Counted from the first letter of the stretch, positions 44,802-53,589 are shown. The stretch is 64,000 nt of DNA from Sphingomonas sp. Leaf9 (GCF_001421355.1 NZ_LMKC01000004.1:186001-250000), one strand, 5' to 3'. Notes: a model not told the origin generated them from the letters alone. Program-made: numbers and translations.

Positions 44802-45932
44802 TCAATTCTCCGTGATCGGCCGTTCGCCGACGATCTTCAGTCCATAGCCGTCGAGCCCGACCAGCGTGTGGTGGGTGTTGGTCAGCAGCACCATGTCCTC
44901 GACGCCCAGTTCGTTCAGGATCATCGCGCCGACGCCGTAATCGCGCAGTTCCTCCATGTCCGGCACCGGCGCACCGCTGCGGGCATGAATGGCGAGGGTC
45001 AGGCCATCGGGACGCGGGCGGTTGATGACGACGACGACGCCGGCACCCTCCTCGGCGATGATCCGCATCGACTTGCGCAGCAATCCGCCACGCTCGCCCC
45101 CCTCGCCGAACAGGTCGGCGAACGGCGACAGCGCGTGCATCCGCACCAGCGTCGGCTTGCCCGGATCGATCAGCCCCTTGACCAGCGCGACCTGCTCGCT
45201 GCCCGTCGCCTTGTTCCAAAAGGTCATGGCGCGCCATTCGCCGCCCCATTCGCTGTCGAACACCGTTTCCGCGCGCTTGGTCACCAGATGGTCGTGGCGG
45301 CGGCGGTATGCGATCAGGTCGCGGATCGTCCCGATCTTGAGGCCATGGAGTTGCGAAAAGCCGACCAGGTCGTCCATCCGCGCCATCGTGCCGTCCTCGT
45401 TCATGATCTCGCAGATCACGCCCGAGGGGTTGAGGCCGGCCAACCGCGACACGTCGACCGCCGCTTCGGTATGGCCGGCGCGCACCAGCACCCCGCCTTC
45501 GCGGGCGACCAGCGGGAACACATGCCCCGGCGTCACGATCTCCGACGCTTCCTTCGACGCGTCGATCGCCACCGCGATCGTGCGTGCGCGGTCGGCGGCG
45601 GAAATGCCGGTGGTCACCCCGTCGCGCGCCTCGATCGACACGGTGAAGGCAGTTTCGTGCCGCGTCCCGTTGTTGCGCGCCATCAGGTCGAGGCCAAGCT
45701 GCTCGACCCGCCCTTTGGTCATCGCGAGGCAGATCAGGCCGCGCCCGTGCCGCGCCATGAAATTGACCGCATCGGGCGTCGCCATCTGCGCCGGGATGAC
45801 CAAATCGCCCTCATTCTCGCGATCCTCGTCATCGACCAGGATGAACATCCGCCCGTTGCGGGCTTCGTCGATGATCTCTTCGGGGCTGGAGAGAAAGGCA
45901 TGGCGGAGACCCGCCAGTTCGTCATTGGCCAC
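44802..45932 (-). CDS. ribB: DHBP synthase fused to a degenerate GTP cyclohydrolase II domain
   Basis: 376 residues from GTG. The N-terminal domain (1-205) is an intact 3,4-dihydroxy-2-butanone-4-phosphate synthase: [17 protein letters not shown] (about 32-48) and [16 protein letters not shown]. The C-terminal half aligns with GTP cyclohydrolase II, but the zinc site is lost: the region normally H-S-E-C-x10-C-D-C reads [19 protein letters not shown], and the half has no Cys at all. It should make only the butanone phosphate, so an active RibA must be encoded elsewhere. It overlaps the ribE end by 11 bp. Confidence 0.93.
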   Translation of the reverse strand: MANDELAGLRHAFLSSPEEIIDEARNGRMFILVDDEDRENEGDLVIPAQMATPDAVNFMARHGRGLICLAMTKGRVEQLGLDLMARNNGTRHETAFTVSIEARDGVTTGISAADRARTIAVAIDASKEASEIVTPGHVFPLVAREGGVLVRAGHTEAAVDVSRLAGLNPSGVICEIMNEDGTMARMDDLVGFSQLHGLKIGTIRDLIAYRRRHDHLVTKRAETVFDSEWGGEWRAMTFWNKATGSEQVALVKGLIDPGKPTLVRMHALSPFADLFGEGGERGGLLRKSMRIIAEEGAGVVVVINRPRPDGLTLAIHARSGAPVPDMEELRDYGVGAMILNELGVEDMVLLTNTHHTLVGLDGYGLKIVGERPITEN

Positions 45933-46524
45933 GGACTTGTTCCATTCGCATCAGATAACGGGCGAGCACGTCGATCTCGATATTGACCGATCGGCCCACG
46001 GCAAGGGTCCCGAGCGTGGTCACCGCCTGGGTATGGGGGATCAGGTTGACGGTGAAGCGCGTGCCCTCCGCCGTGTCGGTCACTTCGTTGACGGTCAGCG
46101 ACACGCCGTCGATCGTCACCGACCCCTTGGCCGCGACGAACGGGCTGAGCGTGCGGGGAATCGCAAAGGTCACGCGGGTCGAGTCCTGGTCTGCGGTCGT
46201 GTCGACCACCTGCCCCACGCCGTCGACATGGCCGGTGACGATATGCCCGCCCAGCTCGTCGCCCAGCTTCAGCGCACGTTCGAGGTTCAGCGGGCGCCCC
46301 GCGACCCATTGGTCGGCGGTGCGCGACACGGTTTCACCCGAGACATCGACCGCGAACCAGTTCGGCCCCTTTTCCACGACCGTCAGGCAGACGCCCGAAC
46401 AGGCGATCGACGCCCCCATGTCGATGGTGGTCGTGTCATAGGCGCAGGCGATCCGCACGCGCAGGTCGCCCGGCCCGTCGATCGATTCGATGCGCCCTAC
46501 GTCGCTGACTATTCCGGTGAACAC
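45922..46524 (-). CDS. ribE: Riboflavin synthase, alpha subunit
   Basis: 200 residues in two similar lumazine-binding halves. The first starts [15 protein letters not shown] (GTG start) with [17 protein letters not shown]; the second has [16 protein letters not shown] (about 91-106) and [15 protein letters not shown] (about 133-147). It dismutates two lumazines to riboflavin. AAGGAG lies six bases before the GTG at 46524. Position in operon: after ribD (10-bp gap), before ribB. Confidence 0.95.
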   Translation of the reverse strand: MFTGIVSDVGRIESIDGPGDLRVRIACAYDTTTIDMGASIACSGVCLTVVEKGPNWFAVDVSGETVSRTADQWVAGRPLNLERALKLGDELGGHIVTGHVDGVGQVVDTTADQDSTRVTFAIPRTLSPFVAAKGSVTIDGVSLTVNEVTDTAEGTRFTVNLIPHTQAVTTLGTLAVGRSVNIEIDVLARYLMRMEQVRGQ

Positions 46525-46534
46525 TGCAAGCTCC

Positions 46535-47479
46535 TTATCTGGCGCGCTCGTAGACCTCCAGCCGGTCGCTGCCAAGCATCCGGGCATCGTGCAGCCGCCA
46601 GCGGCCGTGCGCCCGGGCCAGATCGGTGAGGCCGATATCGGGAAGCGTCCGGCCATGGCCGATCAGGATCGGCGCGCGGTACAGCAGCAGCCGGTCGACC
46701 GCATCGGCGCGCAGGAACGCCGCCGCCGTCGCCGCGCCGCCTTCGACCAGCACATGGTCGCCGGGCAGGTCGGCCAGCGCCGCGACACCCGGCACCATCG
46801 TGAAACCGGGCAGCGCCGCGCAATCCGCCGACAGCACCACCCGCTGCGGGCTGCGATCGGTCAGGCCGGGCAGGCGCACGTTCAGCGTCGGCCGGTCGAT
46901 TTCCGCCGTGCCGCGCCCGACCAGGATCGCCTCGTGCCGGCTGCGCTCCAGATGGCCGTGCGCGCGCGCCTGCGGCCCGGTGATCCACTGGCTCTGCCCA
47001 TCGCCGCGCGACACCGCCCCATCGAGCGACAGGGCGAGCTTCAGCGTGACGAACGGCCGCCCCAGCACCCGTCGGGTCAGGAACCCGGCCATGCCGCGCG
47101 CCGCCTCCTCGGCCCGAACGCCGCAGGTGACCGCGATTCCCGCGTCCCGCAGCCCGGCGATACCCTGTCCATTCGTCCGCGGATCGGGATCGGTCAGCGC
47201 GACGACGACCCGTGCCACGCCGCTGGCGATCAACAGGTCGGAACAGGCCGGCCCGCGCACCGATACATGCGCGCACGGCTCTAAAGTGACATAGGAGGTG
47301 GCCCCCCGTGCCTGCGCACCCGCCTGCGTCAGCGCCGCCGCTTCGGCATGGGGGCGCCCGCCCGCCTGGGTCCAGCCGCGCCCGACCACCCGGCCCTCGT
47401 GCACGATCACGCAGCCGACATTGGGATTGGGCGCGGTGCGTCCCCGCGTCCGCTCCGCCAGCGTCAGCGCCGCGCCCAT
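46535..47479 (-). CDS. ribD: Bifunctional pyrimidine deaminase/reductase RibD
   Basis: At least 314 residues. Deaminase domain with [11 protein letters not shown] (about 13-23), PHAEAAAL and the zinc site [18 protein letters not shown]; reductase domain with [20 protein letters not shown] (about 146-165) and [14 protein letters not shown]. The start is uncertain. The conserved opening of RibD (D-x-x-W/Y-M) lies just before the first in-frame ATG at 47479, and no ATG, GTG or TTG precedes it. A CTG at 47515, overlapping the previous gene's stop, would add 12 residues including that opening. Confidence 0.92.
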   Translation of the reverse strand: MGAALTLAERTRGRTAPNPNVGCVIVHEGRVVGRGWTQAGGRPHAEAAALTQAGAQARGATSYVTLEPCAHVSVRGPACSDLLIASGVARVVVALTDPDPRTNGQGIAGLRDAGIAVTCGVRAEEAARGMAGFLTRRVLGRPFVTLKLALSLDGAVSRGDGQSQWITGPQARAHGHLERSRHEAILVGRGTAEIDRPTLNVRLPGLTDRSPQRVVLSADCAALPGFTMVPGVAALADLPGDHVLVEGGAATAAAFLRADAVDRLLLYRAPILIGHGRTLPDIGLTDLARAHGRWRLHDARMLGSDRLEVYERAR

Positions 47480-47511
47480 CCAGCGCGCATCGTCGGCGGC
47501 AAGGGGATGGA

Positions 47512-47859
47512 TCAGATGCCCCAGCTTTTCAGCTTGTCGTCGATCTTCTTCCATTCGGCCTGCCGCTTGGCGCGGTCGCGTTCGAATTCGGCGGTCTCGG
47601 CTTTTTCCTTGGCCAGGTCGATCTGCTGCTGGGCGATGATCTCTTCGTCGGTACGGTTCGCGGGCCAGCTTTCGACATAGATGATGTTCGGCTTGTATGC
47701 GCGTTCGAAGTGCGAATCGTGGACGAACCCCCAGCCGATCACCAGCACGACGCAGATCGACGCCAGCAGGAACCACCATTCATGTTTCTGGCGCGTGCGG
47801 GCAAAGCCCACGAAATCGCGGATGGCATGGACCGGCGAGAAAAGATGGCGGAGCTTCAC
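47512..47859 (-). CDS. Single-helix membrane protein between tonB and ribD
   Basis: 115 residues from the GTG at 47859 (an in-frame TTG at 47889 would add 10). One strong membrane helix at about 28-47 (WWFLLASICVVLVIGWGFVH), then a periplasmic or cytoplasmic part (YKPNIIYVESWPANRTDEEI) and a charged C-terminal helix (QQIDLAKEKAETAEFERDRA) that is probably a coiled coil. No family name recognised, although such proteins next to ribD are familiar in sphingomonads. Its stop overlaps the possible CTG start of ribD. Confidence 0.75.
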   Translation of the reverse strand: MKLRHLFSPVHAIRDFVGFARTRQKHEWWFLLASICVVLVIGWGFVHDSHFERAYKPNIIYVESWPANRTDEEIIAQQQIDLAKEKAETAEFERDRAKRQAEWKKIDDKLKSWGI

Positions 47860-47914
47860 GCCGGCCAAGATAGGCGCAGGGGCGACCAACCGCCAGCCCC
47901 CGCGCCCATCGCGC

Positions 47915-48589
47915 TCAGCGATCCTCCATCGTGAAGCGCACCGTCATCTCGCGCCAGCTTTCCACCGCCACGCCGTCGCGGGTCGCGGGGCGGAAGCGCC
48001 ATTTCGACAGCGCGCGCCGCTTCGTCGCATCGAAGAACGCGTCGCTGGTCGCGCTGACCGGTTCGACGGCGGCCACCCGGCCATTGGGCCCCACCAGCAC
48101 GCGGACGACGACCACGCCATCGCGCGCCTGGTTGCGTTCGAACGCGGGATAGTCGGGCTGGAAATCGGCGCGGTAGCGGGGGTCGACGCTGGCGCTGACC
48201 AGCACCGGCAGCGGGCTGGCGACCGTCACCGGGCTGCCGGTGCCCGTGCCGCCGGGTGCGGTGACGACCGGATCGGTGGGCGGGAGCGCGGTCGGCATCT
48301 CGGTCGTGGTGGCCATCGCCGGTCCCGGCACCGGGATCGGCGCGGGCGGGGCGAAGATCGGCTGGACCGGTGCGGGATCGGGCAGCGCCTTTTCGACCGG
48401 TTTGGGCATATCGACGGGGGGCGGCGGCGGTTCGATGGGGATGTTGATCGCATCCATCGGCTTCCACGGATCGACCCGCGTCACCACCGTCGTTGCCGTC
48501 AGGACCGCTACGGCCAGCAGGCCGCCATTGATCGCAATCGCAATGCCCAACCCCACCGGGTTCAGGCCACGTTGTCCCTGATATGCCAT
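47915..48589 (-). CDS. tonB: Energy transducer TonB
   Basis: 224 residues. One membrane anchor (about 14-36), a Pro-rich spacer (EPPPPPVDMPKPVEKALPDP, about 53-72, continuing to about 115) and a C-terminal TonB domain with PDYPAFERNQARDGVVVVRV (about 143-162) and LSKWRFRPATRDGVAV. It links proton-driven ExbBD to outer-membrane receptors such as that at 6025. AAGGAC precedes the ATG. No exbB or exbD adjacent. Confidence 0.92.
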   Translation of the reverse strand: MAYQGQRGLNPVGLGIAIAINGGLLAVAVLTATTVVTRVDPWKPMDAINIPIEPPPPPVDMPKPVEKALPDPAPVQPIFAPPAPIPVPGPAMATTTEMPTALPPTDPVVTAPGGTGTGSPVTVASPLPVLVSASVDPRYRADFQPDYPAFERNQARDGVVVVRVLVGPNGRVAAVEPVSATSDAFFDATKRRALSKWRFRPATRDGVAVESWREMTVRFTMEDR

Positions 48590-48680
48590 ACCACCGTCCT
48601 TCTCGATTCACATCTCCTGCCGACCCATCGGCTGGTGGGATGAGATACCCGATCGAAGGCGGTGTAAAGCTGACGTGCGC

Positions 48681-48841
48681 GTCAGAGTCCGTTTGGAAAC
48701 TCGCGATAGCGCGAGTTTACGGGCGGTGCCGGCCCGCTCCCCCACCCGGCCAACCATCGAGAGTACCGTGGGGGTGGCCGGGTGGGGGAGCGGGCCGGCA
48801 CCGCCAAACGTGCGTCAGCACGTTTCCAGAGAGACCCTCAG
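48681..48841. repeat. Nested-palindrome element, copy 1
   Basis: Three stem-loops in a row. A long one has perfect 31-bp arms (48722-48752 with 48775-48805). It is flanked by short hairpins: left AAACTCGCG ATAG CGCGAGTTT (48697-48718), right AAACGTGC GTCA GCACGTTT (48806-48825). The outer ends GTCAGAGTCCGTTTGG and the reverse complement of CCAGAGAGACCCTCAG resemble each other. The right end coincides with the gltX stop codon. Copy 2 is at 51212-51384. Confidence 0.85.
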
Positions 48842-50157
48842 CCCGTCAGCCGCGCGATCGCCCGGTCGCGCCCGATCAGCGGCAGCAGCGCCGCCATGTC
48901 CGGCCCATGGTCCATGCCGGTCAGCGCCCGGCGCAGCGGCAGGAACAGCGCCTTGCCCTTGCGCCCCGTCTCCGCCTTCAATGCACCAGTCAACTCGGCC
49001 CATGGATCGGCCCAGGGCAGGTTGGCGGCAACCTCCGCCGCCCGATCGAGGAACGCGCGATCCTCCGCCGCCACGGGCAGCGCCGCGACCGGCCCGGTCA
49101 CCACCCGCCACCAGCCGGCGGCATCGCTCACCCGTTCCAGATTGCCGCGCACCGCCTCCCACGCCGCCGCGTCCATCCCCTCGGGCAGCGTGTCCGCCAC
49201 GCGGTCAAACGGCAGCTGGTGGACGATCCGCGCATTGACCTGCGCCAGCTCGGCTTCGTCGAAGCGCGCCGGCGCCCGCCCGAACCGGCCGAAATCGAAC
49301 GCGTCGACCAACGGCTGCGCATCGACCACTGCCTCGACCGGATCGCTCGTCCCCAGCCGCGCCAGTAGCGCGACGACCGCCTCCGGCTCGATCCCCTGCT
49401 CCCGGAAATGCTCGACGCCCAGCGACCCCAGCCGCTTCGACAATTTGCCTTCGTTGCCGACCAGCAGCGCCTCGTGCGCAAAAGCCGGCGGGGTCGCGCC
49501 CATCGCCGCGAACATCTGCATCTGCGTCGCGGTGTTCGACACATGGTCCTCGCCGCGCACGACGTGGGTGACCCCCATATCGGCATCGTCGATCACCGAG
49601 GGCAGCAGATACAGCCACGATCCGTCGGCACGCCGCACCACCGGATCGGACAGCAGCGCCCCGTCGAAGCGCTGCGGGCCCCGGACCAGATCGTCCCACT
49701 CGATCGGCTCGGCCTCCAGCCGGAACCGCCAGTGCGGCCGCCGCCCCTCACCCTCCAGCCGCGCCCGATCGTCGTCGCTCAGCTTCAGCGCAGCGCGATC
49801 ATAGACCGGCGGCATCCCCCGCCCGGCAAGGATCTTGCGACGAAGGTCCAGTTCCTCGGGCGTTTCATAGGCCGGATAGATGCGCCCGCTCGCGACCATC
49901 GCGGCGAACACCGCCTCGTACCGGTCGAACCGCGCCGACTGCCGTTCCTCACCATCGGGCACCAGCCCCAGCCACGCGAGGTCGCGCCGGATCGCATCGA
50001 CGAACCGTTCCTCGCTGCGCGCGCCATCGGTGTCGTCGATCCTGAGCAGGAACCGCCCGCCCGCCTTCTTCGCGAACATCCAGTTGTGGAGCGCGGTGCG
50101 CAGGTTGCCGATGTGCAGAAAGCCGGTCGGGCTGGGGGCGAAACGGGTGACGGTCAT
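48838..50157 (-). CDS. gltX: Glutamate--tRNA ligase
   Basis: 439 residues, on the short side for GluRS (about 470). Class I signatures: [18 protein letters not shown] (about 6-23) and the KMSKS equivalent [10 protein letters not shown] (about 234-243); [20 protein letters not shown] is also typical. Alphaproteobacteria often carry two GluRS paralogues with different tRNA preference; from this gene alone I cannot tell which one it is. Divergent from prs. Confidence 0.93.
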   Translation of the reverse strand: MTVTRFAPSPTGFLHIGNLRTALHNWMFAKKAGGRFLLRIDDTDGARSEERFVDAIRRDLAWLGLVPDGEERQSARFDRYEAVFAAMVASGRIYPAYETPEELDLRRKILAGRGMPPVYDRAALKLSDDDRARLEGEGRRPHWRFRLEAEPIEWDDLVRGPQRFDGALLSDPVVRRADGSWLYLLPSVIDDADMGVTHVVRGEDHVSNTATQMQMFAAMGATPPAFAHEALLVGNEGKLSKRLGSLGVEHFREQGIEPEAVVALLARLGTSDPVEAVVDAQPLVDAFDFGRFGRAPARFDEAELAQVNARIVHQLPFDRVADTLPEGMDAAAWEAVRGNLERVSDAAGWWRVVTGPVAALPVAAEDRAFLDRAAEVAANLPWADPWAELTGALKAETGRKGKALFLPLRRALTGMDHGPDMAALLPLIGRDRAIARLTG

Positions 50158-50278
50158 GGCCCAGCCCTCTCGCCCATTTGTCGCATCGGCGCAAACGCGG
50201 GCGTCACATGGGTTTCACAATTCGTCCGCGCGCTCTATGGCGCTCCCATTCTTTTTCATCATGGATACGGGCGCACCC

Positions 50279-51214
50279 ATGAAGCTGCTGGCGGGCAATT
50301 CCAATCTTCCCCTGTCGACCGCGATCGCGGACTATCTGGAAATCCCGCTGACCAAGGCCAGCGTGCGGCGCTTCGCCGACGAGGAAATTTTCGTCGAGGT
50401 GCTGGAAAATGTGCGCGGCGAGGACGTGTTCGTTGTCCAGTCGACCAGCTATCCGGTCAACGACAACCTGATGGAAATGCTCATCATGATCGATGCGCTG
50501 AAGCGCGCGTCGGCGCGGCGCATCACCGCCGTCATCCCCTATTTCGGCTATGCCCGGCAGGACCGCAAACCCGGCCCGCGCACCCCGATCTCGGCAAAGC
50601 TGGTCGCCAATATCGTGACCGAAGCCGGCGCCGACCGCGTGCTGTGCGTCGACCTGCACGCCGGGCAGATTCAGGGCTTCTTCGATATCCCGACCGACAA
50701 TCTCTACGCCGCGCCGGTGATGTCGGAGGATATCAAGACCCGCTTCGGCGAACATAACCTGATGGTCGTGTCGCCCGACGTCGGCGGCGTGGTCCGCGCG
50801 CGCAGCCTGGCCAAGCGCCTCCACAACGCCCCCCTCGCCATCGTCGACAAGCGGCGCGAGCGCGCGGGCGAATCCGAAGTCATGAATATCATCGGCGACG
50901 TCGAAGGGCGCTTCTGCGTCCTGATCGACGATATCGTCGATTCGGCCGGCACGCTGTGCAACGCCGCCGCTGCCTTGAAGCAGGCCGGCGCGGTCGGCGT
51001 CGTCGCCTATTGCACCCACGGCGTCCTGTCGGGCGGCGCGGTCGCGCGGGTCGAGGCGTCGTCGCTGGAAGAGCTGGTCATCACCGATTCGATCGGCAAC
51101 CACGACGTGATCGCGCAGGGGAATAAGATTCGCCACCTGACCATCGCCCCGCTGCTGGCCGAGGCGATCCGCCGCATCGCCGACGAATCGTCGGTGTCGA
51201 GCCTGTTCGACTGA
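50279..51214 (+). CDS. prs: Ribose-phosphate pyrophosphokinase
   Basis: 311 residues, the standard length. Makes PRPP from ribose-5-phosphate and ATP. Marks: [20 protein letters not shown] (about 27-46), [12 protein letters not shown] (about 84-95, with flexible-loop and ATP-site residues), [20 protein letters not shown] (about 125-144) and the PRPP-binding [17 protein letters not shown] (about 214-230). ATG 50279 is chosen to match the family length; the ribosome-binding site is weak. The stop codon is the first base triplet of a nested-palindrome element. Confidence 0.95.
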   Translation: MKLLAGNSNLPLSTAIADYLEIPLTKASVRRFADEEIFVEVLENVRGEDVFVVQSTSYPVNDNLMEMLIMIDALKRASARRITAVIPYFGYARQDRKPGPRTPISAKLVANIVTEAGADRVLCVDLHAGQIQGFFDIPTDNLYAAPVMSEDIKTRFGEHNLMVVSPDVGGVVRARSLAKRLHNAPLAIVDKRRERAGESEVMNIIGDVEGRFCVLIDDIVDSAGTLCNAAAALKQAGAVGVVAYCTHGVLSGGAVARVEASSLEELVITDSIGNHDVIAQGNKIRHLTIAPLLAEAIRRIADESSVSSLFD

Positions 51215-51384
51215 GAAGCTGTTTGAAAATGCGCTGAAGGCGCATTTCGGCGGTGCCGGCCCGCTCCCCCTCCCGGCCACCCACACGGTATTCTGATGGG
51301 CGGCTGAGAGGGGGAGCGGGGAGGGGGAGCGGGCTGGCACCGCCTGAAATTGGCTCTATGGCCAATTTCCAAACGAACCCTGAG
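51212..51384. repeat. Nested-palindrome element, copy 2
   Basis: Same architecture as 48681-48841. The long arms 51249-51274 and 51319-51344 pair over 26 bp with one G-T. Short hairpins: left AAATGCGC TGAAG GCGCATTT (51227-51247), right GAAATTGGC TCTATG GCCAATTTC (51346-51369). The inner stem bases differ entirely from copy 1, but the AAA/TTT ends and the pairing are kept. Its left end begins at the prs stop codon. Confidence 0.85.
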
Positions 51385-51414
51385 CGATCGGGCGGGGCAG
51401 CCGCCCCGTCCTGC

Positions 51415-51915
51415 TTAGGCCGGGCGGTGGACGGCCTCCATCGCCTGCCGCACCGGTTGGCGCAGGCCGAGCATGAACGCCGCCTCTGCCACCACGAACA
51501 TCGGCCCGACGAACAGGCTGGACAGATCGTCGACAAAGGCGGGTTTGCGGCCTTCGAAATAATGGCCGACGAACTGCAGCGTCCAGCCGACGACGAAGCT
51601 GCCCAGCCCGACCGACAGCCACGCGCCCGTCGACCCGCTGGCAATCCCGAACCCGGCCCAGCTGACAAGCGCCAGGAACGCGGCCAGCACCGCGCCGAAC
51701 ATCAGGTCGAGCCGCAGATACCCGATCGCCGCGATCACCCCGACCACCATCATCGGCGTCACGGCCACCCCCTCGCCCACCGCGATCGCCGGTCGCGACA
51801 GCAAAACGCCGATACCGAACAGGATCAGCGGGATGCCGACCATATGCGTCGCGACATTATGCCCGTTGCGATGATATTCGGCATAGGCCGACAATTGCCT
51901 GACCAGTCGCGACAT
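51415..51915 (-). CDS. Mpo1-like (DUF962) membrane protein
   Basis: 166 residues with about four membrane helices. The family signature YHRNGHNVATHMVGIPLILF (about 14-33) and the C-terminal GHYFEGRKPAF carry the conserved His and Asn residues. The yeast relative Mpo1 is an Fe-dependent 2-hydroxy fatty-acid dioxygenase; sphingomonads make 2-hydroxy fatty acids for their sphingolipids, so a role in their turnover is plausible but inferred. Start 51915 has GGGAGAGGG upstream. Confidence 0.88.
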   Translation of the reverse strand: MSRLVRQLSAYAEYHRNGHNVATHMVGIPLILFGIGVLLSRPAIAVGEGVAVTPMMVVGVIAAIGYLRLDLMFGAVLAAFLALVSWAGFGIASGSTGAWLSVGLGSFVVGWTLQFVGHYFEGRKPAFVDDLSSLFVGPMFVVAEAAFMLGLRQPVRQAMEAVHRPA

Positions 51916-52026
51916 CGACCCTCTCCCGTCCCCGCCGCCGAACGAGTCGTTCGTCCGTGTCGGCTGGGTCGGGGCCGATCCTGTCACGGCCGGCAGGGTT
52001 AGTCACCCCGGCAGCGTAGCGCTCGC

Positions 52027-52506
52027 CTATTGGCCACCTGCGCGAAAGGTTATCGGGCGCAGGCCATCGGGCATCGGCACCGCGAGCGTCACCGCATCGC
52101 CGATCGAAAGCGACGGCCCCTTACTACGGACAAACTCGATCTGGACCCGCGCCTCGCCACGCGCCGCGATTACCAATGGCGCCTCGTCCAGCAACGGGCG
52201 ACCGATCGCATTGCCGGGAAAGGGTTTCGTCCGGTCCCATGCCGAGGTCGCCACACGGGCAGCGCCAACCGCTGCGCTGCGTATCGCGATGCGTACCGGT
52301 GCCGGGCCTGCGTGATACCGAATCTCGATCGTTTCGTTCCGGTCGGACCAGCGCCCGGTAACGTCGGCGGTAACGCCGCCGCCCGACAGACGCGCAGTGT
52401 CTTCCGGCAACCCCTCGGTCGATGCCAGCGTCACGCCCGGCCCGGCAAGGGGGGTCAGACTTCCATGTCCCGTCTGCGAACACGCCGAAAAGGAGGCCAG
52501 CATCAT
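52027..52506 (-). CDS. Putative lipoprotein of an uncharacterised cassette
   Basis: About 159 residues from ATG 52506 (or 52503). The N-terminus MMLASFSACSQTG ends in a lipobox-like FSAC, but the hydrophobic stretch is short. The frame upstream (TNVFTFPLL) would complete a normal lipoprotein signal, yet it has no standard start codon except far upstream, so the 5' end may be damaged or use a rare start. The body is beta-rich (DVTGRWSDRNETIEIRYHAG, VQIEFVRSKGPSLSIGDAV). No family recognised. Last of three leftward genes. Confidence 0.55.
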   Translation of the reverse strand: MMLASFSACSQTGHGSLTPLAGPGVTLASTEGLPEDTARLSGGGVTADVTGRWSDRNETIEIRYHAGPAPVRIAIRSAAVGAARVATSAWDRTKPFPGNAIGRPLLDEAPLVIAARGEARVQIEFVRSKGPSLSIGDAVTLAVPMPDGLRPITFRAGGQ

Positions 52507-52601
52507 CAGCAGCGGGAAAGTAAAAACATTTGTTCGTATCGCTCTATCGCAGCACTGATTCCGGTGGACACGACCCGGGTGATCGCTCTGATAATTCAGC
52601 G

Positions 52602-52886
52602 TTAGAATATTCCGCTGTAAAAAATAATCTGCAAAACGATTTGCATGATAAGATAGGTAATCGTGAACTGTAGTATCCAAAACAAGGGAGACTGCCCGCG
52701 CCTCACTGCGATCGAATATGCCACAATCAATGCGACAGCGGCGCATAGCCATAGCCACGTCTTACCCGGAGGTGCCGTAAATTCGGTGCGCAGCAGGCGG
52801 GAAAGCAGCCACCCCACGATGCCGACCGCCAATGTTGCCAGAATTTCAAAGGCTGCTCGGCGGGATACCACGGAGGGCGAGTTCAT
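52602..52886 (-). CDS. Small three-helix membrane protein, 94 aa
   Basis: 94 residues, start at 52886 with AAAGGA six bases upstream. Hydrophobic segments at about 11-30 (AAFEILATLAVGIVGWLLSR), 43-60 (TWLWLCAAVALIVAYSIAV) and 68-92 (LFWILQFTITYLIMQIVLQI). Many Ile, Phe and Tyr codons are AT-rich, so base composition is lower in GC than the flanks. Overlaps the 3' end of the upstream gene by 41 bp, implying co-translation. Function unknown. Confidence 0.7.
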   Translation of the reverse strand: MNSPSVVSRRAAFEILATLAVGIVGWLLSRLLRTEFTAPPGKTWLWLCAAVALIVAYSIAVRRGQSPLFWILQFTITYLIMQIVLQIIFYSGIF

Positions 52887-53475
52887 CGGAAATCCTTTTC
52901 GTGTAAAACTCGTAATAGTCCTTTGATTTTCCAGCGAAGAAATTTGTCAGACCGATCGCAAACATTCCCATTGCAGTGCCTCTGGCAAATTTTCCTGCCG
53001 ATAGGCTCTTTGCGCGGTTCACAAGAGCGGTCGATGCGCCACTCGCTCCACTCGACGAAAAGGGATCTGACATGAAGTCAGCGGCAAATTCGGAAGTGTC
53101 TACGATCTTTTTCAATTCTTGGTAAAACTGCCGACACAGCCGCTCAGGTAAGCATGCTGGAAATGCCCAAGGTTTTTCCCTTATCTGCGTAGTCAGGGAC
53201 AAGAGCTTGGCACGGATGGCTATGTCATTTCGCTCTTTCAGGCGTCGGGAAATTTCACGACGTAACTGTTGCTCCTGCGACGGGAGCGCATGCACATAGA
53301 GCATATTGCGCAACAGATCGGTGACCACATGACTATCGGTGCCGGGCGGTGGCCTCGCAGTTGATAGCCATGCTGGCACGAACCAAGCCGATTTCCCGGT
53401 TTGCTGGGTCAGGTAAAAGATCGAGCGCAACTCGCCATCGCGCACCCGGCGATACGGTCCAAGGCCGGTCTGCAT
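52846..53475 (-). CDS. Hypothetical protein, 209 aa, head of the cassette
   Basis: 209 residues from ATG 53475; GGAGG lies 11 bases before it, and a GTG at 53487 is in frame. Mostly helical and charged (EQQLRREISRRLKERNDIAI, about 71-90), with a Ser/Gly-rich hinge (DPFSSSGASGASTAL) and a weakly hydrophobic stretch near the C-terminus (FARGTAMGMFAIGLTNFFAG) before KSKDYYEFYTKRI. No catalytic motif seen and no family recognised. Codon use is less GC-biased than the neighbours, a sign of transfer. It overlaps the next gene by 41 bp. Confidence 0.65.
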   Translation of the reverse strand: MQTGLGPYRRVRDGELRSIFYLTQQTGKSAWFVPAWLSTARPPPGTDSHVVTDLLRNMLYVHALPSQEQQLRREISRRLKERNDIAIRAKLLSLTTQIREKPWAFPACLPERLCRQFYQELKKIVDTSEFAADFMSDPFSSSGASGASTALVNRAKSLSAGKFARGTAMGMFAIGLTNFFAGKSKDYYEFYTKRISDELALRGIPPSSL

Positions 53476-53501
53476 CAGACTTTCCACCTCCGTTACGATC
53501 G

Positions 53502-53567
53502 GACAACGCGATCCCCTTCAACGTGTTCCCCCACGTCAGCATCGACATCCTCAACCTGCCCCACTGA
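53502..53567 (+). pseudogene. Orphan 3' end of a truncated gene
   Basis: On the plus strand the frame DNAIPFNVFPHVSIDILNLP-His-stop has strong host-like codon choice (GAC AAC GCG ATC CCC TTC AAC GTG), but no matching 5' part exists: upstream the frame runs antisense through the 209-aa gene. It looks like the tail of a host gene cut off where the lower-GC cassette begins. The parent gene is not recognised. Confidence 0.4.
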
Positions 53568-53589
53568 TGGCAAGGGATGCATCTGCGCG

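Noticed and set aside
44802..45932. Bifunctional RibBA
   Set aside because: The cyclohydrolase II half has no cysteine to hold zinc.
47860..47914. FMN riboswitch before the rib genes
   Set aside because: The gaps in the tonB-ribD-ribE-ribB-ribH run are too short (at most about 55 bp) to hold one, and no RFN-like sequence was seen.
48681..51384. Insertion sequence with gltX and prs as cargo
   Set aside because: The bracketed genes are core functions with normal codon use, and no transposase is present; the two elements look like independent small palindromes.
52027..52758. A single 243-residue protein reading through the lipoprotein signal
   Set aside because: The first 80 residues run antisense-like through the small membrane gene region, have no ribosome-binding site and no plausible fold before the lipobox.
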